DNA of 64,000 bases from an uncultured Elusimicrobia bacterium (GTDB taxonomy: Bacteria > Elusimicrobiota > Elusimicrobia > UBA1565 > UBA9628), in contig CAIKVT010000029.1 in NCBI GenBank assembly GCA_903830945.1, positions 185,278 through 249,277 of the forward strand. Direction: 5' to 3'. The notes beneath the pieces are model-generated. The model was not told the DNA's origin. It ran no database searches and was given only the letters and a program-made list of their open reading frames with translations. The translations under genes and the position numbers were made by a program. Positions 7,495 to 15,909 of this stretch are shown piece by piece (the stretch's first letter is position 1; every line of letters starts with the position of its first letter).

Positions 7495-9378
7495 CTAGGC
7501 GGACGGGCCTATCTTTTTCCCCGGCATGAACGGGGGTATGGGGCAATCGAAAGCGTCGCCCACGGCCCGGAGGAGCTCGGCCTCCGCGATCGTCACTATG
7601 CCGTCCGCCCCGATGCAGGCCGTGCAGGCCGCCAGGATGGTCCGCTTCATATCGGGAGAGGCTTCGCTAAGCATAGCCAAAGATTCATCGAGGGCCTGCA
7701 CGCCGTACTGATCCATGGGAAGCATCGGCGGCACGGGACCGCCCAATTCCTCCATGCCGATCGAGAAAGCTTTCCGGGCCTTTGCCGCATCATCAGTGCC
7801 CCAATAAGCCAGGCACGACAGCAGCTGGGCGGCGGCCGGCCGCAGCGGCTCCATGGCATAGTACTGCGCGACCGGCGGCTGCGTCTTCTGGAAGACCGGC
7901 GCCAGGCGCCGTTGGACCATGCGCAGGAGCGTGTACTCGAAAAGATCGACCTGCGCGTCGGCTTTGACGAGCCGGTTCATGTCCTCGACGAAACGGGGGT
8001 ACTCATCGGCGGGAAGGCCCTTCAGCGTCGCGATGGCCATCTCGGCCAAGGGCAGGCGCTCCTCAGGCTTGACGGCAGCCACGAGAGGGCTCGCCGCCCC
8101 GTCTTCGCCAAGCAGGGCGCAGATCACGGCGCGCGCGCCGGCAGGCTCGCGGACCTGCTCAGTGAGGCCGCCGGGCAGACCGGCCAGCAGGCCCGCCGCA
8201 TAGGCCAGGTTCGCCGAGGTCGGCGCCCCGACGCGCGAGATCACTTCGCCGGGCTCGACAAAAACCGCCTTCCCGCCGCCCAATGAGAATCCGGCCACCG
8301 CCGCCTCCTGCCCGTTTTCCGCCTTTGCCGCCGTCCGATCGTCAAAATCGCCCTCGAACTGCGGATCCAGACGCCGGATGCGCTCTACCAGAGACGGATG
8401 AGTGGCCATCAGGTCGAGCCACGCGCCGGCGACGCCATCGGCGAAGAAGAAGTGGCTGGCCTCCTCCGCACTGTGGTGCGCGACGAGGGAGCCGGCGGCG
8501 AACCCGCCGATCTTCTTCAAGGCATTGGCGATGCCGGATGGATCGCGCGTGAACTGAACGGCGGAGGCGTCGGCCAGGTATTCCCGCTGCCTGGAGACGG
8601 CGCTCTTGATCAGCTTGGCGAAGAACACGCCGATGTAGCCGATGGCCGTCAGGAGCAGGCCGAACAGGGCGATCGCCGCCACGGCCCCGCCGCCCTTGCC
8701 GCTCGACGAAGACGAACGGGAGCGGCTCAGGCTGCGCATGGTCCAGTACCCGATCAGGGCGATGATCAGGATGCCGTTGAGGATGCCGATCAGCTCGATG
8801 TTGAGGCGCATGTCGCCGTTGAGGATGTGGCTGAACTCATGGGCGATGACTCCCTGCAATTCGTCCCTGTTGAGCTGCATGATGCAGCCGCGCGTCACGC
8901 CGATGACGGCGTCCGCGGGCGAGAAGCCCGCCGCGAAAGCGTTGATGCCTTCCTCTCCCTCCAGCAGGAAGACGCGCGGCACCGGCGTTCCCGAGGCGAT
9001 GGCCATCTCCGCGACGACGTTGAGGATCTTGCGCTCGTGGATGTCCGGCGTCCCCGGATCGATGGGCCTGCCGCCGAGCAGGACGGCCACGGCCTCTCCG
9101 CCCGCTTTGAGCTGGTCGATCTTATAGAACGTGCCGGCGACGACGATGGCCAGGGTGATGCCGGCGACCCACATGAAGGTCGCCGGCTGCCACAGGTTCT
9201 GGATTTCGAATGCGCCGCCTGCCTTGAGCGCGGCCCCCATGAAGACGGCGATGAACGCGATGTAGACGCCGGCGATAATCAGGACGACGGCCAAGGCATA
9301 GAAGGCCACCAGCCAGGATGTCCTCTTGCGGGCAACATCCTGATAGTGGAAGAAATCCGTCGGGGCGCCAACAGGCAC
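7495..9378 (-). CDS. Membrane M48 (HtpX-like) zinc metallopeptidase
   Basis: Membrane-bound zinc endopeptidase of the M48 group, probably in envelope protein quality control. Two transmembrane segments at residues ~22-50 and ~66-85, the catalytic HEFSH at 180-184, further hydrophobic segments at ~195-255, and the third zinc ligand in REYLADASA (~266). The LMATHPSLVERIRRLDP element ends the protease. The remaining ~270 residues form an extra cytosolic alpha-rich part not found in HtpX, ending in a TerB-like stretch (AACTACIGADGIVTIAEAELLRAVGD resembles it). The start is GTG. It follows lemA by 22 bases in one operon, a common LemA-M48 pairing. Confidence 0.92.
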   Translation of the reverse strand: MPVGAPTDFFHYQDVARKRTSWLVAFYALAVVLIIAGVYIAFIAVFMGAALKAGGAFEIQNLWQPATFMWVAGITLAIVVAGTFYKIDQLKAGGEAVAVLLGGRPIDPGTPDIHERKILNVVAEMAIASGTPVPRVFLLEGEEGINAFAAGFSPADAVIGVTRGCIMQLNRDELQGVIAHEFSHILNGDMRLNIELIGILNGILIIALIGYWTMRSLSRSRSSSSSGKGGGAVAAIALFGLLLTAIGYIGVFFAKLIKSAVSRQREYLADASAVQFTRDPSGIANALKKIGGFAAGSLVAHHSAEEASHFFFADGVAGAWLDLMATHPSLVERIRRLDPQFEGDFDDRTAAKAENGQEAAVAGFSLGGGKAVFVEPGEVISRVGAPTSANLAYAAGLLAGLPGGLTEQVREPAGARAVICALLGEDGAASPLVAAVKPEERLPLAEMAIATLKGLPADEYPRFVEDMNRLVKADAQVDLFEYTLLRMVQRRLAPVFQKTQPPVAQYYAMEPLRPAAAQLLSCLAYWGTDDAAKARKAFSIGMEELGGPVPPMLPMDQYGVQALDESLAMLSEASPDMKRTILAACTACIGADGIVTIAEAELLRAVGDAFDCPIPPFMPGKKIGPSA

Positions 9379-9400
9379 GGCGGCAGCCGCCTCTCAGGCC

Positions 9401-9991
9401 CTAGAACTTCACCTTGACGGCCTCGCGCGCCTCCTCGGACTTCACCTCGAAGAGGACGGCGGCCTGGAACCCGAACATGCCGGCGAACATCACGGACGGG
9501 AAGGTCTCGCGCGACGTGTTGTAGGCCATGACGGAGTCGTTGTAGGCCTGCCGGGCGAACGCGACCTTGTTCTCCGTCGAGGTCAACTCTTCCATGAGCC
9601 GGCCCATCGTCTCGTTGGCCTTCAGGTTCGGATACTGCTCGGCGACGGCGAAGAGCTTGCCGAGCGCGCCGGTCAGCATGCCCTCGGCGCCCATGAGGCC
9701 CTGCATGGCCGCGGCGTCGCCGGGATCGGCGGCCGCCCTCTGCTTGGCGCTCACAGCCTGGGTGCGCGCCGAGATGACGGCTTCCAGGGTCTGGCGTTCG
9801 TGAGCCATGTACCCCTTGGCGGTCTCCACGAGGTTGGGGATGAGGTCGTAGCGCCGGTTGAGCTGCACGTCGATCTGGGCGAAAGCGTTCTTGAACCGAT
9901 TCCTCAGCGCCACGAGGTTGTTGTATATCCCGATAACGATCACCACGGGCACCACGATGACGACGAGCGCGACGACGATCAGTATTTTCAT
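9401..9991 (-). CDS. lemA: LemA family protein
   Basis: One N-terminal transmembrane helix (residues 2-22), then the conserved helical LemA domain (IYNNLVALRNRFKNAFAQIDVQLNRRYDLIPNLVETAKGY). The molecular role of LemA is not settled; it commonly pairs with M48 proteases and repeat proteins, as here. ATG 9991 is preferred over a GTG four codons upstream because GAGG (complement of 9998-10001) lies 6-9 bases before it and because the protein then starts with the membrane helix. It is divergent from the sigma-54-type ATPase gene across ~58 bases. Confidence 0.93.
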   Translation of the reverse strand: MKILIVVALVVIVVPVVIVIGIYNNLVALRNRFKNAFAQIDVQLNRRYDLIPNLVETAKGYMAHERQTLEAVISARTQAVSAKQRAAADPGDAAAMQGLMGAEGMLTGALGKLFAVAEQYPNLKANETMGRLMEELTSTENKVAFARQAYNDSVMAYNTSRETFPSVMFAGMFGFQAAVLFEVKSEEAREAVKVKF

Positions 9992-10049
9992 ATCCGACCT
10001 CACTATTTAAAAGGCAACGTCACTATATTCTATTAAATTTCCCCTTCGA

Positions 10050-10937
10050 ATGCCACAGATTGTCACCGGTCGGTTCGTCACCGAAGACCCCGCGACCAAG
10101 GCCAGCATACTCGAAGCCGTAAAGTACTCGGCCTCGGACCTGCCAATCATGATCCTGGGCCCGTCAGGGACAGGCAAGACCTGCCTAGGGCAGATCATCC
10201 ACGAGCACTCCGAGCAAGATGGTGAGTTCGTGGCGCTCAACTGCTCGGTCTACACCGAGGATTTGCTGGAAGCCGAGCTTTTCGGCTATAAGAAAGGTGC
10301 TTTTACCGGGGCTACCGAGACCCGAAAAGGCAAGCTGTTACAGGCACACAAGGGGACCTTGTTCCTGGATGAGGTCGGTGCCATAAGCCTCAGCATGCAG
10401 ACCAAGCTCTTGAAGGCCATCGAGGAGCGGTCCTTTTACACTGTAGGGTCGGACCAGCCGGAGAACTCCGACTTCCGCCTCATCAGCGCCACCTTGGAGG
10501 ATCTCCAGAAGCTTATTGCGGAAGGCAGGCTTCGTTTTGATTTCTTCCAGCGCATCCACGGTCTGACGGTCAACCTCAAGCCGCTATCCGAGAGAAAGTG
10601 CGATATATTGCCCCTGGTCCAGTTCTTCACGCGAGACGGCAAGCGCCTGCACTTCTCGGCTGAAGCGAAGGCCAGCCTGCTGGGCCATTCCTGGCCAGGC
10701 AACACGCGGGAGCTCAAGAAAGTCGTCGATCTGCTGGCCGCCGGCACTGACGGCCGCGTGACCCCGGATGAGGTTATCAGACATTTTGGCCGGACGGTCG
10801 TTGGTCCACAGGCCACTTTCGCGACTTTCGTCGGCGAGGGGCAATATCGCTATGCCGTTGAGACGGTTGGTTCAAAAAGGTCAGCAAAGGTCCCCTCGTC
10901 GGAAACGACGCGAGGTTTTCTTTTTAATAGGGGCTAG
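10050..10937 (+). CDS. Sigma-54-interacting AAA+ activator without receiver or HTH domain
   Basis: Central domain of bacterial enhancer-binding proteins: Walker A GPSGTGKT (37-44), the sigma-54 contact loop GAFTGA (83-88), Walker B GTLFLDEVG (102-110), RLRFDFFQRI (arginine-finger region) and SWPGNTREL (~216-224). There is no N-terminal sensor domain, and the ~70 residues after the AAA+ part show no Fis-type helix-turn-helix, so it may act from solution as known HTH-less activators do. The last ~15 codons lie within an intrinsic terminator. No ribosome site is evident. Its target is unknown; the divergent lemA-M48 pair is a natural guess. Confidence 0.88.
   Translation: MPQIVTGRFVTEDPATKASILEAVKYSASDLPIMILGPSGTGKTCLGQIIHEHSEQDGEFVALNCSVYTEDLLEAELFGYKKGAFTGATETRKGKLLQAHKGTLFLDEVGAISLSMQTKLLKAIEERSFYTVGSDQPENSDFRLISATLEDLQKLIAEGRLRFDFFQRIHGLTVNLKPLSERKCDILPLVQFFTRDGKRLHFSAEAKASLLGHSWPGNTRELKKVVDLLAAGTDGRVTPDEVIRHFGRTVVGPQATFATFVGEGQYRYAVETVGSKRSAKVPSSETTRGFLFNRG
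10894..10925 (+). terminator. Intrinsic terminator overlapping the end of the AAA+ activator gene
   Basis: Stem CCTCG-TCG / CGA-CGAGG (2-base bulge) with a GAAA tetraloop, followed by TTTTCTTTTT (10916-10925). The stop codon of the gene comes 10 bases later, so the hairpin is inside the coding frame. Confidence 0.8.
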
Positions 10938-10995
10938 CTGGGTCCGGAAAGGGCCTGTTTGGTGGACATGGACGAGTCCACATGATCCGACCGAA

Positions 10996-11064
10996 AGTTT
11001 AATTATGTTGCACTTAATTAAACTAAAATCACGTTAAGTTTAATAAAATATTGACAATTAAACT
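10996..11064 (+). promoter_or_regulatory. Operator array: two inverted repeats before fic
   Basis: Four 9-base half-sites form two inverted repeats: AGTTTAATT (10996-11004) with AATTAAACT (11016-11024), and AGTTTAATA (11037-11045) with AATTAAACT (11056-11064). Equivalent half-sites are 41 and 40 bases apart, about four helical turns. The second repeat covers the -35 box and spacer of the fic promoter, the position expected for repression, most simply by the Fic protein's own HTH. Confidence 0.7.
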
Positions 11065-11079
11065 TTATAGCCTTATGAT
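11051..11079 (+). promoter_or_regulatory. Promoter of fic (leaderless)
   Basis: TTGACA (11051-11056), 17 bases, TATGAT (11074-11079), then 6 bases to the ATG at 11086. Consensus-like boxes and the distance put the transcript start at the start codon. Confidence 0.75.
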
Positions 11080-11085
11080 TCTATT

Positions 11086-12255
11086 ATGATAAAAAACATT
11101 CCAGGGAAGAGCCCCCGAGCGGGTCGATGGGAAAAACAGTCTGGCCTCGAGCCTTACTATTGCTTTCTTCCTGCCACGTTACCGCCAAACCCGTCTATTC
11201 AATACGACTCACAGCTGCAAGCCTTGACAGAAAAAGCCAGCAGGGCGCTAGGGCGGCTGGATTCCGTCACCGCGCATCTGCCGAACCCGGAACTCCTGCT
11301 CTATACCTATATCCGAAAGGAGGCCGTTCTCTCATCTCAGATCGAAGGCACGCAGTCCTCCCTATCGGACCTGCTCTTGTTTGAAAACGAGAAAAGCCCG
11401 GGAGTGCCTGTCAATGATGTGAAAGAAGTTTTAAATTATGTGGCCGCCCTTGAACATGGGGTCAAAAGGCTCAAGGAATTGCCCATCAGCTTACGGCTCA
11501 TCAAGGAGATCCATGCGATCCTCCTGAAGGGAGCCCGCGGCAGCCATAAGGAGCCGGGAGAGTTCCGGCACTCGCAGAACTGGGTCGGCGGTAGCCGGCC
11601 GGGCAATGCCAAATTCGTGCCACCCCCGCCGCAGAAAGTTATCCCAGCCTTGGGCGCGCTGGAGAAGTTCATCCATGGCGTACCGACGCAGACGCCGACC
11701 TTGATCAAGGCGGGCATGGTCCACGCGCAGTTTGAGAGCATCCATCCGTTCCTGGATGGGAACGGCCGCCTGGGGCGGCTATTGATCCCGTTCATCATGA
11801 TCGCGGAAGGGACGCTCTCTTCGCCGCTCCTTTACCTGAGCCTATATTTCAAGGTGAGGAGAACAGAGTACTACGAGGCTTTGCAACGCGTGCGCACGGA
11901 CGGGGATTGGGAAGGTTGGCTGGCGTTTTATTTGGATGGGATCGCGGAGGTGGCCACCCAGGCGAGCGATACGGCGACCAAGCTGATCGGCATCTTTAAA
12001 GAACACGCTGCCGCCATCGAGGGCTTGGGGCGGTCCAAAGGGACTGCGGTGAAGGTGCATGAATTGTTCAAGAAACGATGCGTCCTTTCGATCCCGGTGG
12101 TGAGCCGCGAGTTAGGGGTGTCTTTCCCTACGGCGAATAAGACTCTAGGCAAGATGCAACAGCTGGGTTTCGTGAAAGAGATCACTGGCAAGCAGAGGCA
12201 TCGGGTGTTCTCTTACGCACCGTATCTGAAAATTCTTCAGGAAGGGATGGACTAA
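11086..12255 (+). CDS. Fic family protein (AMP-transferase type) with C-terminal winged helix
   Basis: Fic enzymes transfer AMP or similar groups to protein side chains. The catalytic motif HPFLDGNGRLGR is at residues 220-231, and the upstream inhibitory helix motif S-x-x-x-E-G (SSQIEG, 83-88) marks the class with an N-terminal autoinhibitor. The C-terminal ~65 residues (VVSRELGVSFPTANKTLGKM) form a winged helix. Length 389 is usual for Fic-HTH proteins. It stands alone between a terminator and an unrelated minus-strand gene. The promoter region is AT-rich with an operator array, and there is no ribosome site. Target protein unknown. Confidence 0.92.
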   Translation: MIKNIPGKSPRAGRWEKQSGLEPYYCFLPATLPPNPSIQYDSQLQALTEKASRALGRLDSVTAHLPNPELLLYTYIRKEAVLSSQIEGTQSSLSDLLLFENEKSPGVPVNDVKEVLNYVAALEHGVKRLKELPISLRLIKEIHAILLKGARGSHKEPGEFRHSQNWVGGSRPGNAKFVPPPPQKVIPALGALEKFIHGVPTQTPTLIKAGMVHAQFESIHPFLDGNGRLGRLLIPFIMIAEGTLSSPLLYLSLYFKVRRTEYYEALQRVRTDGDWEGWLAFYLDGIAEVATQASDTATKLIGIFKEHAAAIEGLGRSKGTAVKVHELFKKRCVLSIPVVSRELGVSFPTANKTLGKMQQLGFVKEITGKQRHRVFSYAPYLKILQEGMD

Positions 12256-12350
12256 GGAAACACTCTACAGGAAAATCACCTCTCCGGCGACCGTCACGTG
12301 CGATGCAACGGCCGCCGTGTCCCCGCAGTGGTTGCGGTTTGCGCCGATGT

Positions 12351-13442
12351 CTATGCCTTTCGGCGCCCGAGCATGCCCGCCAAAAACAGAAAGAACAAGC
12401 CCATGACGAAAAAAGGCGCGTTACCGAAGATCAGACCAGTGAACCCGGACAAATCGTGCCCCAATGAATAATTGTCGGGATGTCGCGGATCATAACTCAC
12501 CGGCACCTTCATGCCGACCTTAACGTTGGGGTCCGCGTTAAAAAACCTCACCTCTCGGCCGGAAGCGGCGACAAAGACGCCGCTCCCCTCCGGGTACCTG
12601 GAAACGCGATGAGCCCTGTCATGCACCTCGACGATCGTGCCCTCGGCCTGCGCTGTCCGCGCCTCCGCGCGGCGCTGCGCATCCCTCATATGCTGATAAT
12701 CCGCGAAGCTCCCGTGCAGAACCAGGGACAAAAAAATGATCCCCGGCACCGCCACCAATATCTGCGCGGCCCGTCTGTTCTGTGACGCGACGGTCTGCGG
12801 CCGCAAGTTCGCTTTATCTTCTTGCAGCGAACGCCGCCTCTGCGCGATCTGCGCCACCTCATCCGCAGTCAGACCCCGTCCTTTTTCCCATAACATCATC
12901 CTCGTCCACGCGGCTTGATATTCCGGGATGACGTTCTCTGCCGTGATCGTCTTGATGCCAAAAGACGCGCGCTCGCGCAGCAGGCGTTCATAAAGCGCTG
13001 CGCTCAGCGTGTCCGGCTCGGCATGGATCACGCGGAAGAAAGGCGGCCTCGGCACTCCTCGGTCCGCGCGGTTGATCAGCATCGTTGTCGTGCCGTCGAC
13101 GTAGCGCACATTCAGCTCGAGAGATATTCCTAGCGCCTTGGGATGTTCGCAAAGAAAGGCGGCCATCTTGTCGCGTTCGTTTATCATCACGCCGATTCTA
13201 AAATCAGGCAGGGGGAGGACCGCATAGACCCCCAGATCGACGAATCCCTTCTCGCGCAGCGGAACGGACAGCCACTCAGCCATCGCCGGATCGCGCCACT
13301 GGTCTGCCGGCACGCGACTGAAGGTGATGGTTTCCGGCTGCTGAGACAGCGCCTGCCTACCCGCTGCCACGAGCCGCGAACGCCACGCGAGCCAAGCGGA
13401 GAGAGCTATCAGCGACAAGACTGCGAGATGGACGAGCAGCAT
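12351..13442 (-). CDS. Membrane protein with DUF3592 domain
   Basis: An N-terminal transmembrane helix (MLLVHLAVLSLIALSAWLAW), a ~210-residue region of unknown fold, a second hydrophobic segment (ILVAVPGIIFLSLVLHGSF), then a DUF3592-like domain (GTIVEVHDRAHRVSRYPEGSGVFVAASGREVRF ... KVGMKVPVSYDPRHPDNYSL) and a last helix. DUF3592 proteins have no known function. ATG 13442 is chosen because it begins the membrane helix; a TTG 12 codons upstream, directly after AGGAG, is possible. The 95 bases downstream hold no gene. Confidence 0.7.
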   Translation of the reverse strand: MLLVHLAVLSLIALSAWLAWRSRLVAAGRQALSQQPETITFSRVPADQWRDPAMAEWLSVPLREKGFVDLGVYAVLPLPDFRIGVMINERDKMAAFLCEHPKALGISLELNVRYVDGTTTMLINRADRGVPRPPFFRVIHAEPDTLSAALYERLLRERASFGIKTITAENVIPEYQAAWTRMMLWEKGRGLTADEVAQIAQRRRSLQEDKANLRPQTVASQNRRAAQILVAVPGIIFLSLVLHGSFADYQHMRDAQRRAEARTAQAEGTIVEVHDRAHRVSRYPEGSGVFVAASGREVRFFNADPNVKVGMKVPVSYDPRHPDNYSLGHDLSGFTGLIFGNAPFFVMGLFFLFLAGMLGRRKA

Positions 13443-13647
13443 ACCGATGCACTCTATTCTATGAAAAACAAGACGCAAGCTCCTGTATTGTGCGGAGGTG
13501 TCGTACGCTCAATCGACATTCTTGGTCTGGAGATATAAGCTCTCATCCGTTGCTTCAATAGACATTAAAAAGCCGACTGACCGCAGGCATAAAGACGCCC
13601 CGATGGGTTGTGACGGCAGCAATACTGTCCGCCGCATCACTTTACAG

Positions 13648-13676
13648 CGGATACCGCGGGCTGGACCCGCTATCCG
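13648..13676. other. Hairpin across the stop codon of the TrpF-like gene
   Basis: CGGATA (13648-13653) pairs with TATCCG (13671-13676), with an inner GCGGG/CCCGC stem and a 5-base loop. No T-run follows on either strand, so terminator function is uncertain. Confidence 0.35.
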
Positions 13677-14428
13677 ATTGAGGACGTCCCCTTCGGCACT
13701 ATCCCATAGGCCCGCCGCGCCTCGGCGACAAACATCCCTACCTTTCCAAAATCCTTTCGAAATCTGACCGGCTTGCCGGCGCCATCCAAGACATTAGTCA
13801 GCGTACAGCTGTCCACCCCGGCGGGCCTGACGGCCGCGATCGCGTCTCGGACGTTCTCGGCAGACAAGCCTCCCGCCAATATGACCGGGACCCGGCATTG
13901 CAAGACCAGCGCCGCGGACAGTGCCCGATCAGCGGTCTTTCCCGTGATGCCCACGAAAGCATCGCTTTTCTCGTTGCCGATCCAGGCATCGATCAAGAAC
14001 CTGTCGGTGAGAGGCTCCAGCGCCTTTGCCAGCGCGAGCGCCGGGAAACCCCGCATGCCTGCGGAGGCAGGGACGGGGATGGACCGCATGATCCCGACGT
14101 CGGGGAATCTCGTCCAGACCCGACGCTGCAGCTCGACGAAAGGCTGGAGCGGCAGCATCGCCCCCGCCTCGTCTGTCAGCGCGTCGCAGAAGTGGACGAA
14201 GTCCGGCCGGTAGTAGTCGAGAGCTCGGCACACGAGGTCTGGATCGCGGAAGAGGGGGATCAGGCTGTGCTGCCTTCCCGCCGCGCGCGTCACGCGCCCG
14301 GCCTCGCGGATCTCCGGCTGCTGCCAACCATCCTCGGACAAGAGCACGCTGCCGATGCAATCCACGCCGAGGGCGGCGCAGCGCTCGGCCTCCCCCGGAT
14401 CTTGGATCTCGTAGATCTGGACAATCAT
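13670..14428 (-). CDS. Divergent TrpF-like (phosphoribosylanthranilate isomerase fold) protein
   Basis: The frame matches the TrpF/PRAI TIM barrel in outline: an N-terminal beta strand with AERCAALGVDCIGSVL, a central FVHFCDAL strand, and near the end VPVILAGGLSAENVRDAIAAVRPAGVDSCTLTN, the phosphate-binding region. It lacks the catalytic K-x-C-G strand start and the V-Q-L-H-G motif, and has GVDSCTLTN in place of GVDVSSGVE, so normal Trp biosynthesis activity is doubtful. No other trp gene is nearby. It is divergent from the metacaspase gene, sharing an 89-base control region. Confidence 0.65.
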   Translation of the reverse strand: MIVQIYEIQDPGEAERCAALGVDCIGSVLLSEDGWQQPEIREAGRVTRAAGRQHSLIPLFRDPDLVCRALDYYRPDFVHFCDALTDEAGAMLPLQPFVELQRRVWTRFPDVGIMRSIPVPASAGMRGFPALALAKALEPLTDRFLIDAWIGNEKSDAFVGITGKTADRALSAALVLQCRVPVILAGGLSAENVRDAIAAVRPAGVDSCTLTNVLDGAGKPVRFRKDFGKVGMFVAEARRAYGIVPKGTSSIG

Positions 14429-14501
14429 ACTTGGATGCCGCCGCCTTCTTAAAGTATCAATTTTAGAAGACCAGCGAATCAGCGACAGAGGGATTAAGAG
14501 G

Positions 14502-14507
14502 TATAAT
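14502..14507 (+). promoter_or_regulatory. -10 box of the metacaspase gene
   Basis: A perfect TATAAT 10 bases before ATG 14518. No clear -35 box and no ribosome site, so the leader would be only a few bases. Confidence 0.5.
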
Positions 14508-14517
14508 CCCCGCCCAG

Positions 14518-15825
14518 ATGAAGGATCTCCTTCTCCCGATACTTGCGATATTGTTCAGTGGGTGCATCTCCCCCGCCGCCATCTATAAAGACGGCATCCC
14601 GGTCGCCTCCGTCAATCATGGTCTCCCTGACGGGACTCGACGGCTCGCCCTGGACGCCTGCGTGGTCGCCGATAGCGACGAGCCACTATCGTGGAGCGAG
14701 CGCGAATGCATGAACGCCACACGGGCCATGCTGGACCCTGTCTTCGCGCGCGTGCACAAGAAACTCGAGCAGGGCTGCCACGTCAAGGTCGTCGTCGAAA
14801 TGAACAACTGGACCAAGATCGACGTCTATGCCGCAGCCAGCGGCGAGCCGCTTTTCACGGCGACCCCGGGGATCAATACCCACCCCGACTATATCGCCGC
14901 CGCGATCTATGACCAGTTGCAGCCTTCCGGTCCGTATTACGAGAAACTGCGCGCCCATCCGTTGGCGGCCGCGCCCGGGCCGGCGGGCTCGGCCCAGGGT
15001 CCCGCCGCGCCTGTCGCGCGCGGTCCCGTCCCCGCCCCCGCTTCCGACGTCGACACCCCGGCCTACAAATCCGCAGAGCAACCCAACGTTCTCGCCCTCA
15101 TCATCGGCATCGAGAAGTATGCCCCGGACACGGGCCTTCCCGACGCCGAGTTCGCCGAACGCGACGCGCAGGCCATGCGCGAGCATCTGATCGCCCTCGG
15201 CTACGCGTCACGCAATATCGCGCTCTTGACCGGCCAGAAGGCCAGTTTTGCCGGAATCAGGAAGAACCTGGAGACCTGGCTGCCCAACCATGTCGATGAG
15301 AACTCGACGGTGTTCTTCTATTACTCTGGCCATGGCTCACCGGATCCCCAGACCGGCCAGGCCTATCTCGTTCCCTTCGACGGCGATCCGCAATACCTCA
15401 AGGACACGGCATACCCAATGAAACGGATCTATGAGCAGCTCAACGCGCTCAAGGCCCGACGCGTCATCGTCTCCCTCGATTCCTGCTTCTCGGGACTCAA
15501 AGGCCGCTCGGTCCTCGCCAAGGGGACCAAGCCCCTGGTCAGCAAGGTCGACCTGGGGATGACCGGAGCGGGCAAAGTCATCTCGCTGACCGCCTCGGGT
15601 AGCGGCGAGATATCAGGCACGGCCGACGATCAAGGCCACGGGCTTTTCACTTATTATCTTCTCAAAGGGCTCAACGGGGACGCGAAGGACAAGGACGGAG
15701 CCGTGAGCGTCAAAAGCCTCTACGGCTATCTCAGCGACCGGGTCTCGAACGCGGCGAAGAAGGACAACCGCGATCAGACGCCCCAGCTCGTCATGGGCGA
15801 CAGCTCAGATTTCCGGCTTCGCTAA
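14518..15825 (+). CDS. Metacaspase-like (peptidase C14) lipoprotein
   Basis: N-terminal lipoprotein signal with Cys16 (LFSGC), a ~130-residue domain of unknown function, a Pro/Ala linker (~150-180), then a caspase-fold domain from ~189 (NVLALIIGIEKYA) with the catalytic His272 (YYSGHGS) and Cys323 (SLDSCFSG). Caspase-fold peptidases of this type usually cut after basic residues; substrates here are unknown. The lipid anchor places the protease outside the cytoplasm, most likely facing the periplasm. The start has a TATAAT 10 bases upstream. Single gene, divergent from the TrpF-like gene. Confidence 0.9.
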   Translation: MKDLLLPILAILFSGCISPAAIYKDGIPVASVNHGLPDGTRRLALDACVVADSDEPLSWSERECMNATRAMLDPVFARVHKKLEQGCHVKVVVEMNNWTKIDVYAAASGEPLFTATPGINTHPDYIAAAIYDQLQPSGPYYEKLRAHPLAAAPGPAGSAQGPAAPVARGPVPAPASDVDTPAYKSAEQPNVLALIIGIEKYAPDTGLPDAEFAERDAQAMREHLIALGYASRNIALLTGQKASFAGIRKNLETWLPNHVDENSTVFFYYSGHGSPDPQTGQAYLVPFDGDPQYLKDTAYPMKRIYEQLNALKARRVIVSLDSCFSGLKGRSVLAKGTKPLVSKVDLGMTGAGKVISLTASGSGEISGTADDQGHGLFTYYLLKGLNGDAKDKDGAVSVKSLYGYLSDRVSNAAKKDNRDQTPQLVMGDSSDFRLR

Positions 15826-15909
15826 TAACACGCAACGCGTCTAAATATCCCCAGCCAAGAGTTTAAGTTCGAGATAGAACAGGGGTCCTAACAGCACGCT
15901 GACAACTGC

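Noticed and set aside
9340..9375. gaagaaatccgtc near the M48 start as a third copy of the queG/rho repeat
   Set aside because: Only 13 bases match and the surroundings differ; chance match.
12256..12350. Frame ending VASHVTVAGEVIFL on the minus strand
   Set aside because: About 30 codons without a start codon, in a different frame from the DUF3592 gene; too short to support as a gene or fragment.
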